Origin: Bacillota bacterium
Lineage (GTDB): Bacteria > Bacillota > Clostridia > Acetivibrionales > Acetivibrionaceae
NCBI GenBank assembly: GCA_023398495.1
Contig: JAEWSG010000227.1
Coordinates: 8,677 to 72,676, forward strand
Length of the DNA stretch: 64,000 nt
Direction: 5' to 3'
In this document: positions 8,515 to 17,573 of the stretch, piece by piece
Layout: every line of letters begins with the position of its first letter
Numbering within the stretch: the first letter of the stretch is position 1
Notes under the pieces: model-generated
Told to the model about the DNA's origin: nothing
The model's input: only the letters and a program-made list of their open reading frames with translations
The model's database searches: none
Position numbers and translations under genes: made by a program

Positions 8515-11500
8515 TTGGAAAGCAACATGAGAAGAATAAATGAAATTTTTAGTGATTATAATGCACATGGTAATATAAGTACGGCGATGGTAGAAGCTGC
8601 CGTCTTAAAGAAGAAGAGTAAGGTTTTAGAGATAAAACTCTGCTCTGATAAGTATATTGATGTCAAGGAGCTTGAAGGGCTAAACGCCTTTATAAAGAAG
8701 AGGTTTTGCATAAACGATACTGAAATTACTGTAGAATATAGCGAAGGAACGGATAAAAAGCCCATAGAGAAAGAGATTAAGAATATTGTTACGGCTATGT
8801 CATGCAAACACCCTATTTTGAAAGCTGTCGTAAAAGATGCCGAATTCGAAGTGGCAAATAATATAATAAACTTCAATTTTAAAATTGTGGCAGCTGATCT
8901 CTTAACAGCCTTGGGGTATGATAAAAAAATCAGTAACACTATAAAAAAAATGTATGGTACAGCATATAAAATAAATTTTGTTGACAAAGCAAGTTGTGAA
9001 GAATTAAAAAGGCTTACGGAAGAAACTCGTGAAAAGGGAATGCAGATTGTCAAGGAGCAAGTCAAGGCTGCACTCAGCAATAATGCACCCTCTGCATTGC
9101 AAGAGATTCCACCAGCAAAGCAGGAGAAAAGCACTGAGAATGTTGAAAAGAAAGAAACAACACCTTTGATATTGGGAAGAAATGCAAATATTAAGGAAAC
9201 TGTAATTAAAATCACCGATATTGTTCCCGATGAGGGAAGGGTCGCTATAACGGGTGAGATATTCAATATTGAGTCAAAGGAATTAAAAAGCGGAAAAACT
9301 CTGGTTTCCTTTGCTTTGTATGACGGTTCCGGTTCTATGACTTGCAAGTCTTTCATCAAGCCGGGTGAAGACGGGGAGGTATTATCCCGACTTAAGAAGG
9401 CTAAAGGTCTTAAACTTGCAGGAGAAGCCAGCAATAGCAAATTTTCCGGAGAAATTGAGTTTATAGCCAATACCATAGTAGAAACAGATGGTATAAAGAA
9501 GGCAAAGAGGCAGGACAATTCAGAGTTTAAGAGAGTTGAACTGCATATGCATACCCAGATGAGTCAGATGGATGCTATGTCAAGTGCCACCGATTTAATA
9601 AAAAGGGCCATGAGTTGGGGAATGAAATCTATTGCCATTACCGACCATGGAGTGGTGCAGGCCTTTCCCGAAGCTCATAAGCTTCTAGGAAGAAACAATC
9701 CCGACATGAAGGTTATTTATGGAGTAGAGGCCTATCTGGCACCGGATAAAAAGCCTACTGTAACAAATCCAAAAGGACAGAGTATAGACACTACCTACTG
9801 CGTTCTGGACTTGGAGACTACGGGTTTTTCGCCGGTAACAGAAAAAATTACCGAAATAGGTATCATGAAACTCAAGGATGGAAAGGTAACAGAGCAATTC
9901 AGTTGTTTTGTAAATCCTGAAAAGCCCATTCCGGCAAGAGTTGTTGAGGTTACCGGCATAACCGATTATATGGTGCACGATGCAGAAACTATAGAAAAGG
10001 TATTCCCCAAAATGCTGGAATTTCTCGAGGGAAGCGTTTTGGTGGCACATAATGCGGATTTTGACATGGGTTTCTTAAAGCATAATGCAAAGGTACTGGG
10101 CTACGATTTTGATTTTACATATTTGGACACCTTAGCTCTGGCAAGGGATATCTTCCCTGAGTATAAATCCTATAAACTGGGAAGGATCGCAAAAAACCTC
10201 GGGATTAAGGTTGAAGTTGCTCATAGAGCCTTAGATGACGTCGATACTACTGTCAAGGTGTTTAATATCATGCTTGAAAAGCTGAAGGAAAGAGGAGCGC
10301 AATCCCTTTGCGATATAGAAAAACTCAGCTCCGATGAAAAAGCCAAGAAGGAAGAGTATAAAAAACTCAATACTTACCATGCGATAATATTGGCAAAAAA
10401 TTATGTGGGCTTAAAGAATTTATACAAGCTGGTGTCTTATTCTCACTTGGATTATTTTTACAAAAAGCCGCGTATATTAAAGAGTATATACAAAAAATAC
10501 TCCGAAGGGCTGATTTTGGGAAGTGCATGTAGTGAAGGTGAGCTTTTTCAGGCAATTTTACGTGGAAAATCTGATGAAGAAATTGAGGCTATTGCAAAGG
10601 ATTATGATTATCTGGAAATTCAACCTTTAGGGAATAATGATTACTTAATAAGAAAAGAGGAAGTACCCGACAAGGAATATATAAAGGAGATTAACAGGAA
10701 AATTGTCGAGCTTGGAGAGGCCTTGAACAAGCCTGTAGTCGCTACGGGAGATGTTCACTTTTTAGACCCGGGGGATGAGATATACAGGCGTATACTTGAA
10801 GCCGGTCAGGGCTATGATGATGCAGACAAGCAACCACCACTATACTTAAAGACCACCAATGAAATGCTTGAGGAATTTTCCTATTTGGGAGATGATAAGG
10901 CTTATGAAGTGGTAGTTACAAACACAAACCTGATAGCAGATATGTGTGAGCAGATAAGCCCAATTTCACCGGAAAAATGTCCTCCACATATTGAAGGTTG
11001 TGAGCAGACCATTAAGGATATCACCTTTGGAAAGGCACATGAATTGTATGGAGATCCTTTGCCGGAAATTGTTCAGGTAAGGCTTGACAGGGAACTTGAT
11101 TCCATTATAAAGAATGGCTTCTCTGTAATGTATATAATTGCTCAGAAGTTGGTGTGGAAATCAAATGAGGATGGCTATCTTGTAGGTTCGAGGGGTTCTG
11201 TAGGTTCATCTGTAGTGGCATATATGACCGGAATAACAGAAGTAAATGCCCTGCCGCCCCATTACAGATGCCCTGCTTGCAAATATTCCGATTTCACAGA
11301 TTACGGCTTCAATAACGGCTTTGACTTGCCGGATAAAACTTGTCCTGTCTGTGGAGAAAACCTTGCCAAGGATGGAATAGACATCCCGTTTGAAACCTTT
11401 CTAGGCTTCGATGGGGACAAGGAGCCTGATATAGACTTAAACTTTTCAGGAGAATACCAGGCAAAAGCGCATAAGTATACGGAGGTCATATTCGGAAAGG

Positions 11501-12870
11501 GTACAACCTTTAAGGCTGGGACTGTAGGTACTATTGCGGATAAAACAGCCTTTGGCTATGTGAAGAAGTATTTTGAAGAGAAAAATATGCATGTTAATAA
11601 AGCGGAAATCGAAAGGATTTCAAAAGGATGTACAGGTATAAAGAGAACTACAGGACAGCACCCTGGAGGGATAATCGTTGTGCCAAAGGGCAGGGAAATA
11701 TTTGAATTCTGTCCGGTACAGCATCCAGCCGACGACCCGGATTCGGATATTATAACAACGCACTTTGACTATCACTCGATAGACCAGAATCTTTTAAAAC
11801 TGGATATACTTGGGCATGATGACCCGACAATGATCAGAATGCTGCAGGATATTACCGGCGTGGACCCAAAAACTATACCAATGGATGATAAGGAGACCAT
11901 GTCCTTATTTTCATCAACAGAAGCTTTGGGTGTATCTCCCCATCAGATAAATTCCAAGGTGGGAACCTTTGGAGTTCCTGAATTCGGGACAAAGTTTGTA
12001 AGGGGAATGCTCCTAGATACCATGCCAAAACAATTTGCAGACCTTATATGTATATCAGGTCTTTCCCATGGTACTGACGTTTGGCTTGGAAATGCCAAGG
12101 ATCTGATTGATGCCGGCACCGTTACTCTAGGTGAGGCAGTCTGTACAAGGGATGATATTATGGTTTACCTCATGAAAAAAGGTCTCCCGCCCAATGCTGC
12201 TTTTAAGATAATGGAGATTGTCCGTAAAGGAAAGGCACTAAAAGAGCCAAAGTGGCCTGAATATGAGGCTTTAATGAGAAAGCATGAAGTGCCCGAATGG
12301 TATATAGATTCCTGTAAAAAGATTAAATACATGTTCCCTAAGGCCCATGCTTGTGCATATATCATGATGGCCTTCAGAATAGCCTGGTTTAAGGTTCATA
12401 TACCTTTAGCTTATTATGCAGCCTATTTTTCCATCAGAGCAAAGGCCTTTGATGCAGAATTTATGATAAATGGAAAAGAAGTTGTAAAGCAAAAGATGAA
12501 AGAAATTGAAATGCAGGGAAATCAAGCTGCCAATAAGGATAAGGATATGTATGATGATTTGGAATTGGTACTTGAAATGTACGAAAGGGGCTTTAAATTC
12601 CTGCCAATTGACTTATATAAATCTCATGCCACAAATTTCCTTATTGAGGAGGACGGCTTAAGGCCGCCATTAAACAGTATATCAGGTATGGGAAATGTTG
12701 CAGCCGAAGGTATATACACAGCCTCTAAAGAGGGTGGGGCCTTTAGCTCTATCGATGAATTGAAGACGCGTGCTAAAATAGGTAACTCAACTTTAGATTC
12801 ACTTGAGAAATTCGGTTGTTTAAAAGGTCTGCCGAAAAGCAATCAAATGAGTTTTTTTGATATGATGTAA
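8515..12870 (+). CDS. polC: DNA polymerase III alpha subunit, PolC type
   Basis: This 1451-residue replicative polymerase has integrated proofreading, the usual length for Gram-positive PolC. In order it has an N-terminal region (1-200), an OB fold (~225-330) and a PHP domain starting ELHMHTQMS (E342, H344, H346). A DnaQ-type exonuclease is inserted in the PHP domain (D432/E434 in LDLETTGF; HNADFDMGF; HRALDDVDTT). The PHP remainder, a zinc-binding CPAC..CPVC pair (~919-945), the catalytic palm (PDIDLNF, D972/D974), and a fingers and C-terminal region ending in QMSFFDMM follow. The last motif resembles a beta-clamp binding peptide. I chose TTG at 8515 because GGAGG (8503-8507) is seven bases away; an ATG at 8527 is possible. 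Confidence 0.97.
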   Translation: MESNMRRINEIFSDYNAHGNISTAMVEAAVLKKKSKVLEIKLCSDKYIDVKELEGLNAFIKKRFCINDTEITVEYSEGTDKKPIEKEIKNIVTAMSCKHPILKAVVKDAEFEVANNIINFNFKIVAADLLTALGYDKKISNTIKKMYGTAYKINFVDKASCEELKRLTEETREKGMQIVKEQVKAALSNNAPSALQEIPPAKQEKSTENVEKKETTPLILGRNANIKETVIKITDIVPDEGRVAITGEIFNIESKELKSGKTLVSFALYDGSGSMTCKSFIKPGEDGEVLSRLKKAKGLKLAGEASNSKFSGEIEFIANTIVETDGIKKAKRQDNSEFKRVELHMHTQMSQMDAMSSATDLIKRAMSWGMKSIAITDHGVVQAFPEAHKLLGRNNPDMKVIYGVEAYLAPDKKPTVTNPKGQSIDTTYCVLDLETTGFSPVTEKITEIGIMKLKDGKVTEQFSCFVNPEKPIPARVVEVTGITDYMVHDAETIEKVFPKMLEFLEGSVLVAHNADFDMGFLKHNAKVLGYDFDFTYLDTLALARDIFPEYKSYKLGRIAKNLGIKVEVAHRALDDVDTTVKVFNIMLEKLKERGAQSLCDIEKLSSDEKAKKEEYKKLNTYHAIILAKNYVGLKNLYKLVSYSHLDYFYKKPRILKSIYKKYSEGLILGSACSEGELFQAILRGKSDEEIEAIAKDYDYLEIQPLGNNDYLIRKEEVPDKEYIKEINRKIVELGEALNKPVVATGDVHFLDPGDEIYRRILEAGQGYDDADKQPPLYLKTTNEMLEEFSYLGDDKAYEVVVTNTNLIADMCEQISPISPEKCPPHIEGCEQTIKDITFGKAHELYGDPLPEIVQVRLDRELDSIIKNGFSVMYIIAQKLVWKSNEDGYLVGSRGSVGSSVVAYMTGITEVNALPPHYRCPACKYSDFTDYGFNNGFDLPDKTCPVCGENLAKDGIDIPFETFLGFDGDKEPDIDLNFSGEYQAKAHKYTEVIFGKGTTFKAGTVGTIADKTAFGYVKKYFEEKNMHVNKAEIERISKGCTGIKRTTGQHPGGIIVVPKGREIFEFCPVQHPADDPDSDIITTHFDYHSIDQNLLKLDILGHDDPTMIRMLQDITGVDPKTIPMDDKETMSLFSSTEALGVSPHQINSKVGTFGVPEFGTKFVRGMLLDTMPKQFADLICISGLSHGTDVWLGNAKDLIDAGTVTLGEAVCTRDDIMVYLMKKGLPPNAAFKIMEIVRKGKALKEPKWPEYEALMRKHEVPEWYIDSCKKIKYMFPKAHACAYIMMAFRIAWFKVHIPLAYYAAYFSIRAKAFDAEFMINGKEVVKQKMKEIEMQGNQAANKDKDMYDDLELVLEMYERGFKFLPIDLYKSHATNFLIEEDGLRPPLNSISGMGNVAAEGIYTASKEGGAFSSIDELKTRAKIGNSTLDSLEKFGCLKGLPKSNQMSFFDMM

Positions 12871-12920
12871 AATTCATTATATATCCTGCTATGACAATTG
12901 AACACCCGTGAATAATGTTA

Positions 12921-12968
12921 AAAAAAGTAACACCAAATATTGAATATAGAAATTGGTGTTACTTTTTA
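12921..12968. terminator. Bidirectional terminator between polC and the DUF4397 gene
   Basis: A 12-bp perfect stem (AAGTAACACCAA / TTGGTGTTACTT) is flanked by an A tract on the left and a T tract on the right, so it can work for both convergent genes. Confidence 0.85.
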
Positions 12969-13069
12969 TACAATGCTTTTCTACACTTAAATAGCAATAA
13001 GGTCCAGTTCCCTGTAGCTGAAATTATTTCGAGAGTATGCGGAGCACAGACAGAGGTTGTGCAGGTCTA

Positions 13070-13723
13070 TTATTTGATATAAGTATTTCCATCTAAAGGT
13101 ATAAGCACTTGTAAAGGAGGAGTCCCCGCTGCAATGCCTATTGCGTAAACAGTGTAGAATCTTCCGGCTTCTAGTCTGATGTTTGGGACATATAAAACCC
13201 TTTGCCCTGTTCCAGCAACATTAAGATTAAAGGTATACGTGCCGGGATCTACAGGTATATATTGGGTTATACCTTGATATGCAACATTACTGAATGCTAC
13301 TACCCCCGATTGCATTACCAGATCCACATTGGGTGCATTGGGAGAAAGATGTACAAACCTTAACATCAGCTTGCCGGAAGGAATATTCATGCGAGGTTCT
13401 TCAATAGGAAGCAAAGTGATGTTTGGAGACAGACCGATAGCTGATACAGTAAATATTGATCCTCCTGGAATATTGATGTTTGTACTTAAAACAGGATTTG
13501 TTGTTTGACCTGATGGATAAACAACTATGTTATAATTTCCTCCAGGTATAGCAAAATACTCTGTGAACTGTCTATAGCCAAGATTTCTTGCTATAGGGCT
13601 TCCATTTGCGTAAACATCGACGGCAGGAGCATTTGGTGAGGCATGCATCAGCCTTATATATGAAGGAGCTGATGGCTGTCTTGAATAAAGGTTATATTGG
13701 GGATTATAGAAATAATCATACAT
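13070..13723 (-). CDS. DUF4397 domain protein, possible spore surface protein
   Basis: This 217-residue protein is made of two beta-rich DUF4397 repeats (about 22-115 and 118-210). Each begins with a very similar motif: RLMHASPNAPAVDVYANG and RFVHLSPNAPNVDLVMQSG. The N-terminus is tyrosine-rich (MYDYFYNPQYN) with no signal peptide or membrane segment. Such Tyr-rich, non-secreted DUF4397 proteins in spore formers are candidates for spore coat or inner surface proteins, but that is inference. The start is supported by GAGGTG ten bases upstream. It is transcribed alone, convergent with polC and divergent from the c-di-GMP gene. Confidence 0.8.
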   Translation of the reverse strand: MYDYFYNPQYNLYSRQPSAPSYIRLMHASPNAPAVDVYANGSPIARNLGYRQFTEYFAIPGGNYNIVVYPSGQTTNPVLSTNINIPGGSIFTVSAIGLSPNITLLPIEEPRMNIPSGKLMLRFVHLSPNAPNVDLVMQSGVVAFSNVAYQGITQYIPVDPGTYTFNLNVAGTGQRVLYVPNIRLEAGRFYTVYAIGIAAGTPPLQVLIPLDGNTYIK

Positions 13724-13910
13724 TTATTATTTACACCTCATTTTTTTTATTTATTTTTACGATATTATATTCATAAGGTATAAATAAAGTTCAAAAAGCA
13801 TTAATGAAGAAGGAAAGATTATTAGAGGATTTTTGAAATAAATTGTCGAATAATATAATGTGAGTTTTTGCTGTAATTTTGCAAAAGGTTTAAAATGAGG
13901 ATGGTGTGAG

Positions 13911-16900
13911 ATGCCTTTACCATATTTATTATCATTTGTTTTAATTATTGTTTGTGCAATGTTTTTATTTTATGGGCTATTTATACTTTCTCTAAACTCA
14001 GAATCAAGGATGCACCGCATCTTTTTTATAAGTTGCTTAAGCTTGTCTTTGTGGGCGTTTTCTTTAGCTATCTCAAATAACGCGTATGATTATGAAACGT
14101 GTTTATTTTGGAGAAGGGTTGGTGCATTTGGTTGGGGACCCTTTTTTAGTTTGTTGCTGCACTTTATTATTATTCTGATAGAAAAAGGGGAGATATTTAA
14201 AAAAAGATGGTTGTACATATTGATATACTTACCTGCGGTTGTAAGTGTTTTGGTTTTTGGACTTTACAGCAGGACAGCAGTAAAAACATATAATTTGGTC
14301 AATACGTATGCAGGTTGGGTGAATATATCCTACAATACATTTTGGGATTGGTTTTACAATCTATATTATATAAGCTTTTCTATGATTGGAATTGTAATGA
14401 TTTTTTATTGGGGAAGAGTGTCTTTCGATAAGGAAAAAAAGAAGCAGGTATTAATGATAAACACGTCTTATTTTATAGCGATTTTAGTTGGAACTTTGTC
14501 AGAGTTTGTTATAAATTCCGTTTTTTCATTTAAGATACCCCAAGTGGCTCCTATAATTATTCTTATTCCAATGTCTGTAATGTTTTATTGCATCAAAAAG
14601 TATGGATTTATTGTTAAGAAAAAAAATAATGCAAATCAGGGCATTGGAAGTATACTTAGTGAAGATGACAGGGTAAAGCTTTACTTATATTTGAGTTTTG
14701 CTTATTTGATAGGTGGTTTTGTAAATTTCACAGCACAGTATTTTTCCAAAAGAGAATCCTTGGAGTCTGCGATGCTTTTTGGCACCTTGATGACACTAAT
14801 TGGATTGCTTTTATATCTTGTTCAAAAGCTTAAGATTGAGATTTTATATAAGGATATTTTGTCAACAGTTATCACCGCAATATCAATTCCCGTTATTTTG
14901 TTAAAGCATTTTAGATATTCGCCCTTTTATGCAGGTATAATTCCGATAATCTTTATTATTTCGTCGATAGCATTCAGTCAGAGACGTATGCTTATCCTGA
15001 ACGGTTCAGCTTTTCTACTGACTCTAATCTGGATATTGATTAAAGCACCTACTGCAACAATTACGTTTACTATTACAGACCATATCGTCAGATTATGCAC
15101 ATTATTGGCTATACTCGTCATGGCTTTTTATGTAAATCACGTCTATATTCGGCGGCTTTTTGAAAACGAGGAGAAACTTAGTCTTCAGAAGTTGCTGTCA
15201 CGTATATCTTCAATATTTGTAAATACCAATGACAGTAACATTGATGACAGGATTAATGAGGTGCTTAGATTGTGTGGAGAACATTATAAGACAGACCACG
15301 TCTATGCATTGTTTTTCTCTGACGGGCAGAAAAATCTGAATCTTATTTACGAGTGGTGTGCCGCCGGGATTGAACTGCAAAGAGGACCTGCAGGCAATCT
15401 GGATGCTACAAAGATTATTGAGTGGGTAAACATGGATAGTATTCTTCGTCAAGGAAACATCTGTATCTCTGATGTGGCTGCAACATCTGAGGATAGTGTG
15501 GAAAAAGAATATATGAATGATAATAAAATAAAGTCTATGATTTTAAACCCATTATGGAATCAAGATTGTGTAATAGGTTTAATGGGTTTTGAGAATGTAA
15601 ATAGCACAATATGCTTTAAAGAATACCAGAAGGAGACACTGAAAGTGTTGGCACATCTGCTGTCTGATATAGTGCTCAAAGTGGAGGCTGAAAAAGAAAT
15701 TAAATATAGGGCAAATTATGATGCTTTGACAGGTCTTCCAAACAGGGCTATGTTTATGAGTCAGCTGAGGCGTGACATTAATATGGCAAAGCGTTCAGAA
15801 AAGCTTGTTGGAGTGGTATTTGTAGATATTGATTCTTTCAAGTACCTGAATGATACTCTCGGACACGATGGTGGGGATTCATTATTGTTGAAAATAGGAG
15901 AAAGAATATCAGGTTGCCTTAGGATATACGATATTGTAGCACGATTTGGCGGTGATGAATTTGTAATAATAATTCCACAAGCCTCTTATGTCGAAGATAT
16001 ATGTTCAGTTGCAATGAAAATTACCGAAAGTTTCAAACAGCCGCTGACAGTGAATGGTCAGGAGTTTTTTGTTACTGTCAGCATGGGTATTTCTGTTTTC
16101 CCTTTAGATGGTACAGAGCCAGAGGAATTGGTGAAAAATGCTGATGCTGCAATGTGTGTTTCAAAAGAGAATGGGAAAAACAAGTTTACCATGTGCTCTG
16201 CTTTTTTGAAGGAAGAGATTGAAGTTAACGCACTTCTTTCAAATAGCTTGCATCTGGCTTTGCAACGAAAGGAGTTTTTGTTGCACTATCAACCTCAGGT
16301 AAATTCTATGACTGGGGAGATAGTTGGTGTAGAAGCTTTGATTCGCTGGAATCATCCGGAAAAGGGAATAATATCGCCAGGAGTGTTTATCCCTCTCACC
16401 GAAAAAAACGGGTTGATTAATCATATTGGGCAATGGGTATTGCATGAAGCATGTATTCAGAACAAAACGTGGCAAAACATGGGCCTCCCGCCTATAAGAA
16501 TGGCTGTAAACCTGTCTTTAGGACAGTTTTTGAATTCAAATCTGGTCGGAACTGTGGAAAGTATACTGAAAAAAACAGAATTGGATCCATCTCTTCTCGA
16601 GTTGGAAATTACAGAAAGTATTTCTACCTATGACCCCGAGTATATCATAAGCACATTGAATAAATTAAAAGCTTTGGGAGTTATGATTTCTATTGATGAC
16701 TTTGGTACGGAATATTCATCTCTAAGCAGGCTGAAAATCATGCCTGTTGACAAGATAAAAATAGATATGAGGTTTATTCAAGGTATATATACAGGATCTA
16801 AAGACGAAAGTATAGTTAAAGTAATGTTGCAATTGGGTAAAACCTTTGGGCTTAAAGTTTTAGCTGAGGGCGTCGAGAACGATGAACAATTGAATTTTCT

Positions 16901-17000
16901 TAGAGACAACAATTGTGATGAAATTCAAGGCTACTACTTTTATAAGCCAATGCCAGCGGAAGATCTTGAGCTTATTTTGAAAAACATAAAGTCCTTTTGA
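13911..17000 (+). CDS. Membrane GAF-GGDEF-EAL protein (c-di-GMP turnover)
   Basis: This 1029-residue protein is predicted to make and/or break cyclic di-GMP. The N-terminus has a 7TM sensor region (~1-230), then a second hydrophobic block (~255-420) and a GAF-like domain (~430-585). The diguanylate cyclase domain (~595-755) has an intact GGDEF motif (ARFGGDEFVII) and an inhibitory I-site RIYD five residues before it. The EAL domain (~775-1025) has EALIRW, the metal-binding N and E residues (AVNLS, LEITES) and DDFGTEYSSL. Both catalytic domains look competent, so net activity cannot be predicted. Ribosome site GAGGATGG precedes ATG 13911. It appears monocistronic. Confidence 0.93.
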   Translation: MPLPYLLSFVLIIVCAMFLFYGLFILSLNSESRMHRIFFISCLSLSLWAFSLAISNNAYDYETCLFWRRVGAFGWGPFFSLLLHFIIILIEKGEIFKKRWLYILIYLPAVVSVLVFGLYSRTAVKTYNLVNTYAGWVNISYNTFWDWFYNLYYISFSMIGIVMIFYWGRVSFDKEKKKQVLMINTSYFIAILVGTLSEFVINSVFSFKIPQVAPIIILIPMSVMFYCIKKYGFIVKKKNNANQGIGSILSEDDRVKLYLYLSFAYLIGGFVNFTAQYFSKRESLESAMLFGTLMTLIGLLLYLVQKLKIEILYKDILSTVITAISIPVILLKHFRYSPFYAGIIPIIFIISSIAFSQRRMLILNGSAFLLTLIWILIKAPTATITFTITDHIVRLCTLLAILVMAFYVNHVYIRRLFENEEKLSLQKLLSRISSIFVNTNDSNIDDRINEVLRLCGEHYKTDHVYALFFSDGQKNLNLIYEWCAAGIELQRGPAGNLDATKIIEWVNMDSILRQGNICISDVAATSEDSVEKEYMNDNKIKSMILNPLWNQDCVIGLMGFENVNSTICFKEYQKETLKVLAHLLSDIVLKVEAEKEIKYRANYDALTGLPNRAMFMSQLRRDINMAKRSEKLVGVVFVDIDSFKYLNDTLGHDGGDSLLLKIGERISGCLRIYDIVARFGGDEFVIIIPQASYVEDICSVAMKITESFKQPLTVNGQEFFVTVSMGISVFPLDGTEPEELVKNADAAMCVSKENGKNKFTMCSAFLKEEIEVNALLSNSLHLALQRKEFLLHYQPQVNSMTGEIVGVEALIRWNHPEKGIISPGVFIPLTEKNGLINHIGQWVLHEACIQNKTWQNMGLPPIRMAVNLSLGQFLNSNLVGTVESILKKTELDPSLLELEITESISTYDPEYIISTLNKLKALGVMISIDDFGTEYSSLSRLKIMPVDKIKIDMRFIQGIYTGSKDESIVKVMLQLGKTFGLKVLAEGVENDEQLNFLRDNNCDEIQGYYFYKPMPAEDLELILKNIKSF

Positions 17001-17110
17001 TGAATAACTAATAATGTGATGACAAAAGGATCGGAGAGTCTTATTATTGCTTTTTCTGGGGATTCTGTCAAACAAACACGACAATTCCGATAGGAATTTT
17101 AAAAAAGTAA

Positions 17111-17140
17111 TTGACAGATGATAATTACTTGTGTTAGTAT
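17111..17140 (+). promoter_or_regulatory. Sigma-A-type promoter of the sulfate assimilation operon
   Basis: A perfect -35 TTGACA (17111-17116) is followed after 18 bp by TAGTAT (17135-17140). It leaves a leader of nearly 190 bases before the first gene of the operon. No riboswitch fold was recognised in that leader. Confidence 0.6.
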
Positions 17141-17180
17141 TAATAGCATAAAATATATAGGAATACTTTGGTAAAAACAA

Positions 17181-17194
17181 CAGTAATCTTACTG
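17181..17194. promoter_or_regulatory. Dyad in the leader of the sulfate operon, possible operator
   Basis: CAGTAA and TTACTG are perfect inverted arms separated by two bases, about 40 bp downstream of the predicted -10. It could bind a repressor of cysteine or sulfur metabolism, but no specific factor can be assigned. Otherwise the 334-bp gap 17001-17334 holds only the promoter. Confidence 0.35.
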
Positions 17195-17334
17195 CAAGTC
17201 ATAATGTCCATTCGGCAAAGAATGTATTAACCCATTGCTTATTTAATATTGAAATGAAGTGAAGGGTAAAAAAATACGTAAAACACGAGTAAACAGATAT
17301 GAAAAATAATATATAAGGGGTTGGTGATGTATTT

Positions 17335-17559
17335 ATGGCGGAAAAACCATTGAGAAGTATTGCAAAGGCATTTACATGGAGGATTACAGGAACACTGGGC
17401 ACGATTATACTGTCCTATGCAATAACTGGCAAGCTTAAATTTGCCTTATCTATAGGACTGGTGGATTTATTTGCTAAGACGGTATTGTACTTTCTACATG
17501 AAAGATTATGGAACCGAATAAAATTCGGCAGAACAAAGGAACCTGAGTTTTTTATATAG
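17335..17559 (+). CDS. DUF2061 small membrane protein
   Basis: This 74-residue protein has the DUF2061 pattern: AKAFTWRITGTLGTIILSYAIT, a second hydrophobic helix (FALSIGLVDLFAKTVLYFL) and the HERLWNRIKFG tail. Two transmembrane helices are predicted. Family members recur in sulfate assimilation operons, and this one is the first gene here, 14 bp before the sulfite reductase gene. Its biochemical role is not established. The start ATG has AGGGGTTGGTG upstream. Confidence 0.8.
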   Translation: MAEKPLRSIAKAFTWRITGTLGTIILSYAITGKLKFALSIGLVDLFAKTVLYFLHERLWNRIKFGRTKEPEFFI

Positions 17560-17573
17560 AGGGGGTTGCCTGG

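Noticed and set aside
8556..9518. A 320-codon open frame on the minus strand inside polC
   Set aside because: It is antisense to the well-supported N-terminal and OB-fold region of PolC, has no ribosome site and no recognisable domain; composition is that of a mirror frame.
17141..17334. Long leader of the sulfate operon as a possible S-box or T-box riboswitch
   Set aside because: No conserved S-box core, T-box sequence or terminator hairpin could be seen; only a short dyad.
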